Assembly (NCBI RefSeq): GCF_005938085.1
Contig: NZ_SMZK01000001.1
Span: 310,001 to 374,000, forward strand
Direction of reading: 5' to 3'
DNA length: 64,000 nt
Source: Haloterrigena sp. H1
GTDB taxonomy: Archaea > Halobacteriota > Halobacteria > Halobacteriales > Natrialbaceae
The notes below the pieces were generated by a model. It was not told where the DNA came from. It saw only the letters and a program-made list of their open reading frames with translations, and made no database searches. The position numbers were made by a program, and so were the translations under genes. Below are positions 63,890 through 64,000 of the stretch, piece after piece; the stretch's first letter is position 1; each line of letters starts with the position of its first letter.

Positions 63890-64000
63890 TCAGTCCCGGT
63901 CGCTCGAGCGAACCCGCACCCGAACCCGTTCGCCGACCGCGAACGACCGCTCGGGACAGATCAGTTTCGCCCCGAAGTCCCCATCCTGCGCACAGAACAG
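63890..64000 (-). CDS. C-terminal end of an unidentified protein (partial)
   Basis: The last 36 codons of a minus-strand gene run off the window edge. The visible part begins LFCAQDGDFGAKLICPERSF and ends in basic AVGERVRVRV, suggesting a small beta domain. The composition is like real haloarchaeal protein. The identity cannot be told from this fragment. Confidence 0.5.
   Translation of the reverse strand: MFCAQDGDFGAKLICPERSFAVGERVRVRVRSSDRD

Overview
The window is chromosomal DNA of an extremely halophilic archaeon. Proteins are strongly acidic (Asp/Glu-rich), GC is high, CTCGAG and CGA/GAC-rich codons are everywhere, and several start codons sit about 25-30 bp after a TATA-like box with no leader. 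Many genes belong to haloarchaeal-only families (DUF5806, DUF5812, amphi-Trp, Hvo_1808, RNA polymerase 'epsilon', double histone, MptA). A relative of Natrinema, Haloterrigena or Natrialba is my inference; the species cannot be fixed from this sequence.

0-19 kb is mainly acyl-CoA and redox metabolism: thiolase, aldehyde dehydrogenase, MFS carrier, ferredoxin, SDR enzymes, cyclophilin, an aspartoacylase-like zinc enzyme, a FAS1-like/MaoC dehydratase beside a CaiB/BaiF enzyme that looks like an alpha-methylacyl-CoA racemase, a divergent TrpD-like protein, a fused siroheme decarboxylase (AhbA-AhbB), a 1027-aa FAD/Fe-S dehydrogenase and a glutaryl-CoA-dehydrogenase-like enzyme. tRNA-Leu(UAA) and tRNA-Ile(GAU) lie here, and 13.85-13.96 kb holds a candidate structured RNA. 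19-36 kb holds housekeeping and regulatory genes: FxsA, DUF255 thioredoxin, TrmB regulator, MptA, RlaP-type nucleotidyltransferase flanked by a 40-bp promoter-like repeat, RNAP epsilon, DsbA-like protein, cold-shock protein, NAD kinase, KaiC/RAD55 ATPase, universal stress protein, TFB, NAD synthetase, enoyl-CoA hydratase, tRNA-Gly(CCC) and tRNA-Thr(GGU).

36.0-41.0 kb is an AT-rich integrated element of about 5 kb inserted at the 3' end of tRNA-Thr(GGU). It is bounded on the right by a decayed copy of the tRNA 3' half, next to a tyrosine integrase. It carries a DUF2971 gene, a zinc-ribbon/SHOCT protein, a small membrane protein, and a cluster of iteron-like repeats on both strands. It has no recognisable replication protein and is the clearest accessory region.

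41-64 kb returns to core genes: SecF-SecD, DUF5812, a PNPOx-like flavoprotein, a small accessory patch (45.5-46.8 kb) with small zinc fingers, MoaB, CCA-adding enzyme, a histone/HDAC-family deacetylase pair beside a multi-OB-fold single-stranded DNA-binding protein, tRNA-Arg(GCG), RNase P RNA, AMMECR1, nicotinate phosphoribosyltransferase, an Hvo_1808 surface protein, a tight three-gene operon (GH15 glucanotrehalase-like, SPW-VKOR membrane protein, SDR), a nicotinamidase-like hydrolase and a PaaI thioesterase. NAD metabolism is well represented (NAD kinase, NadE, PncB, isochorismatase-family hydrolase) although the genes are scattered.
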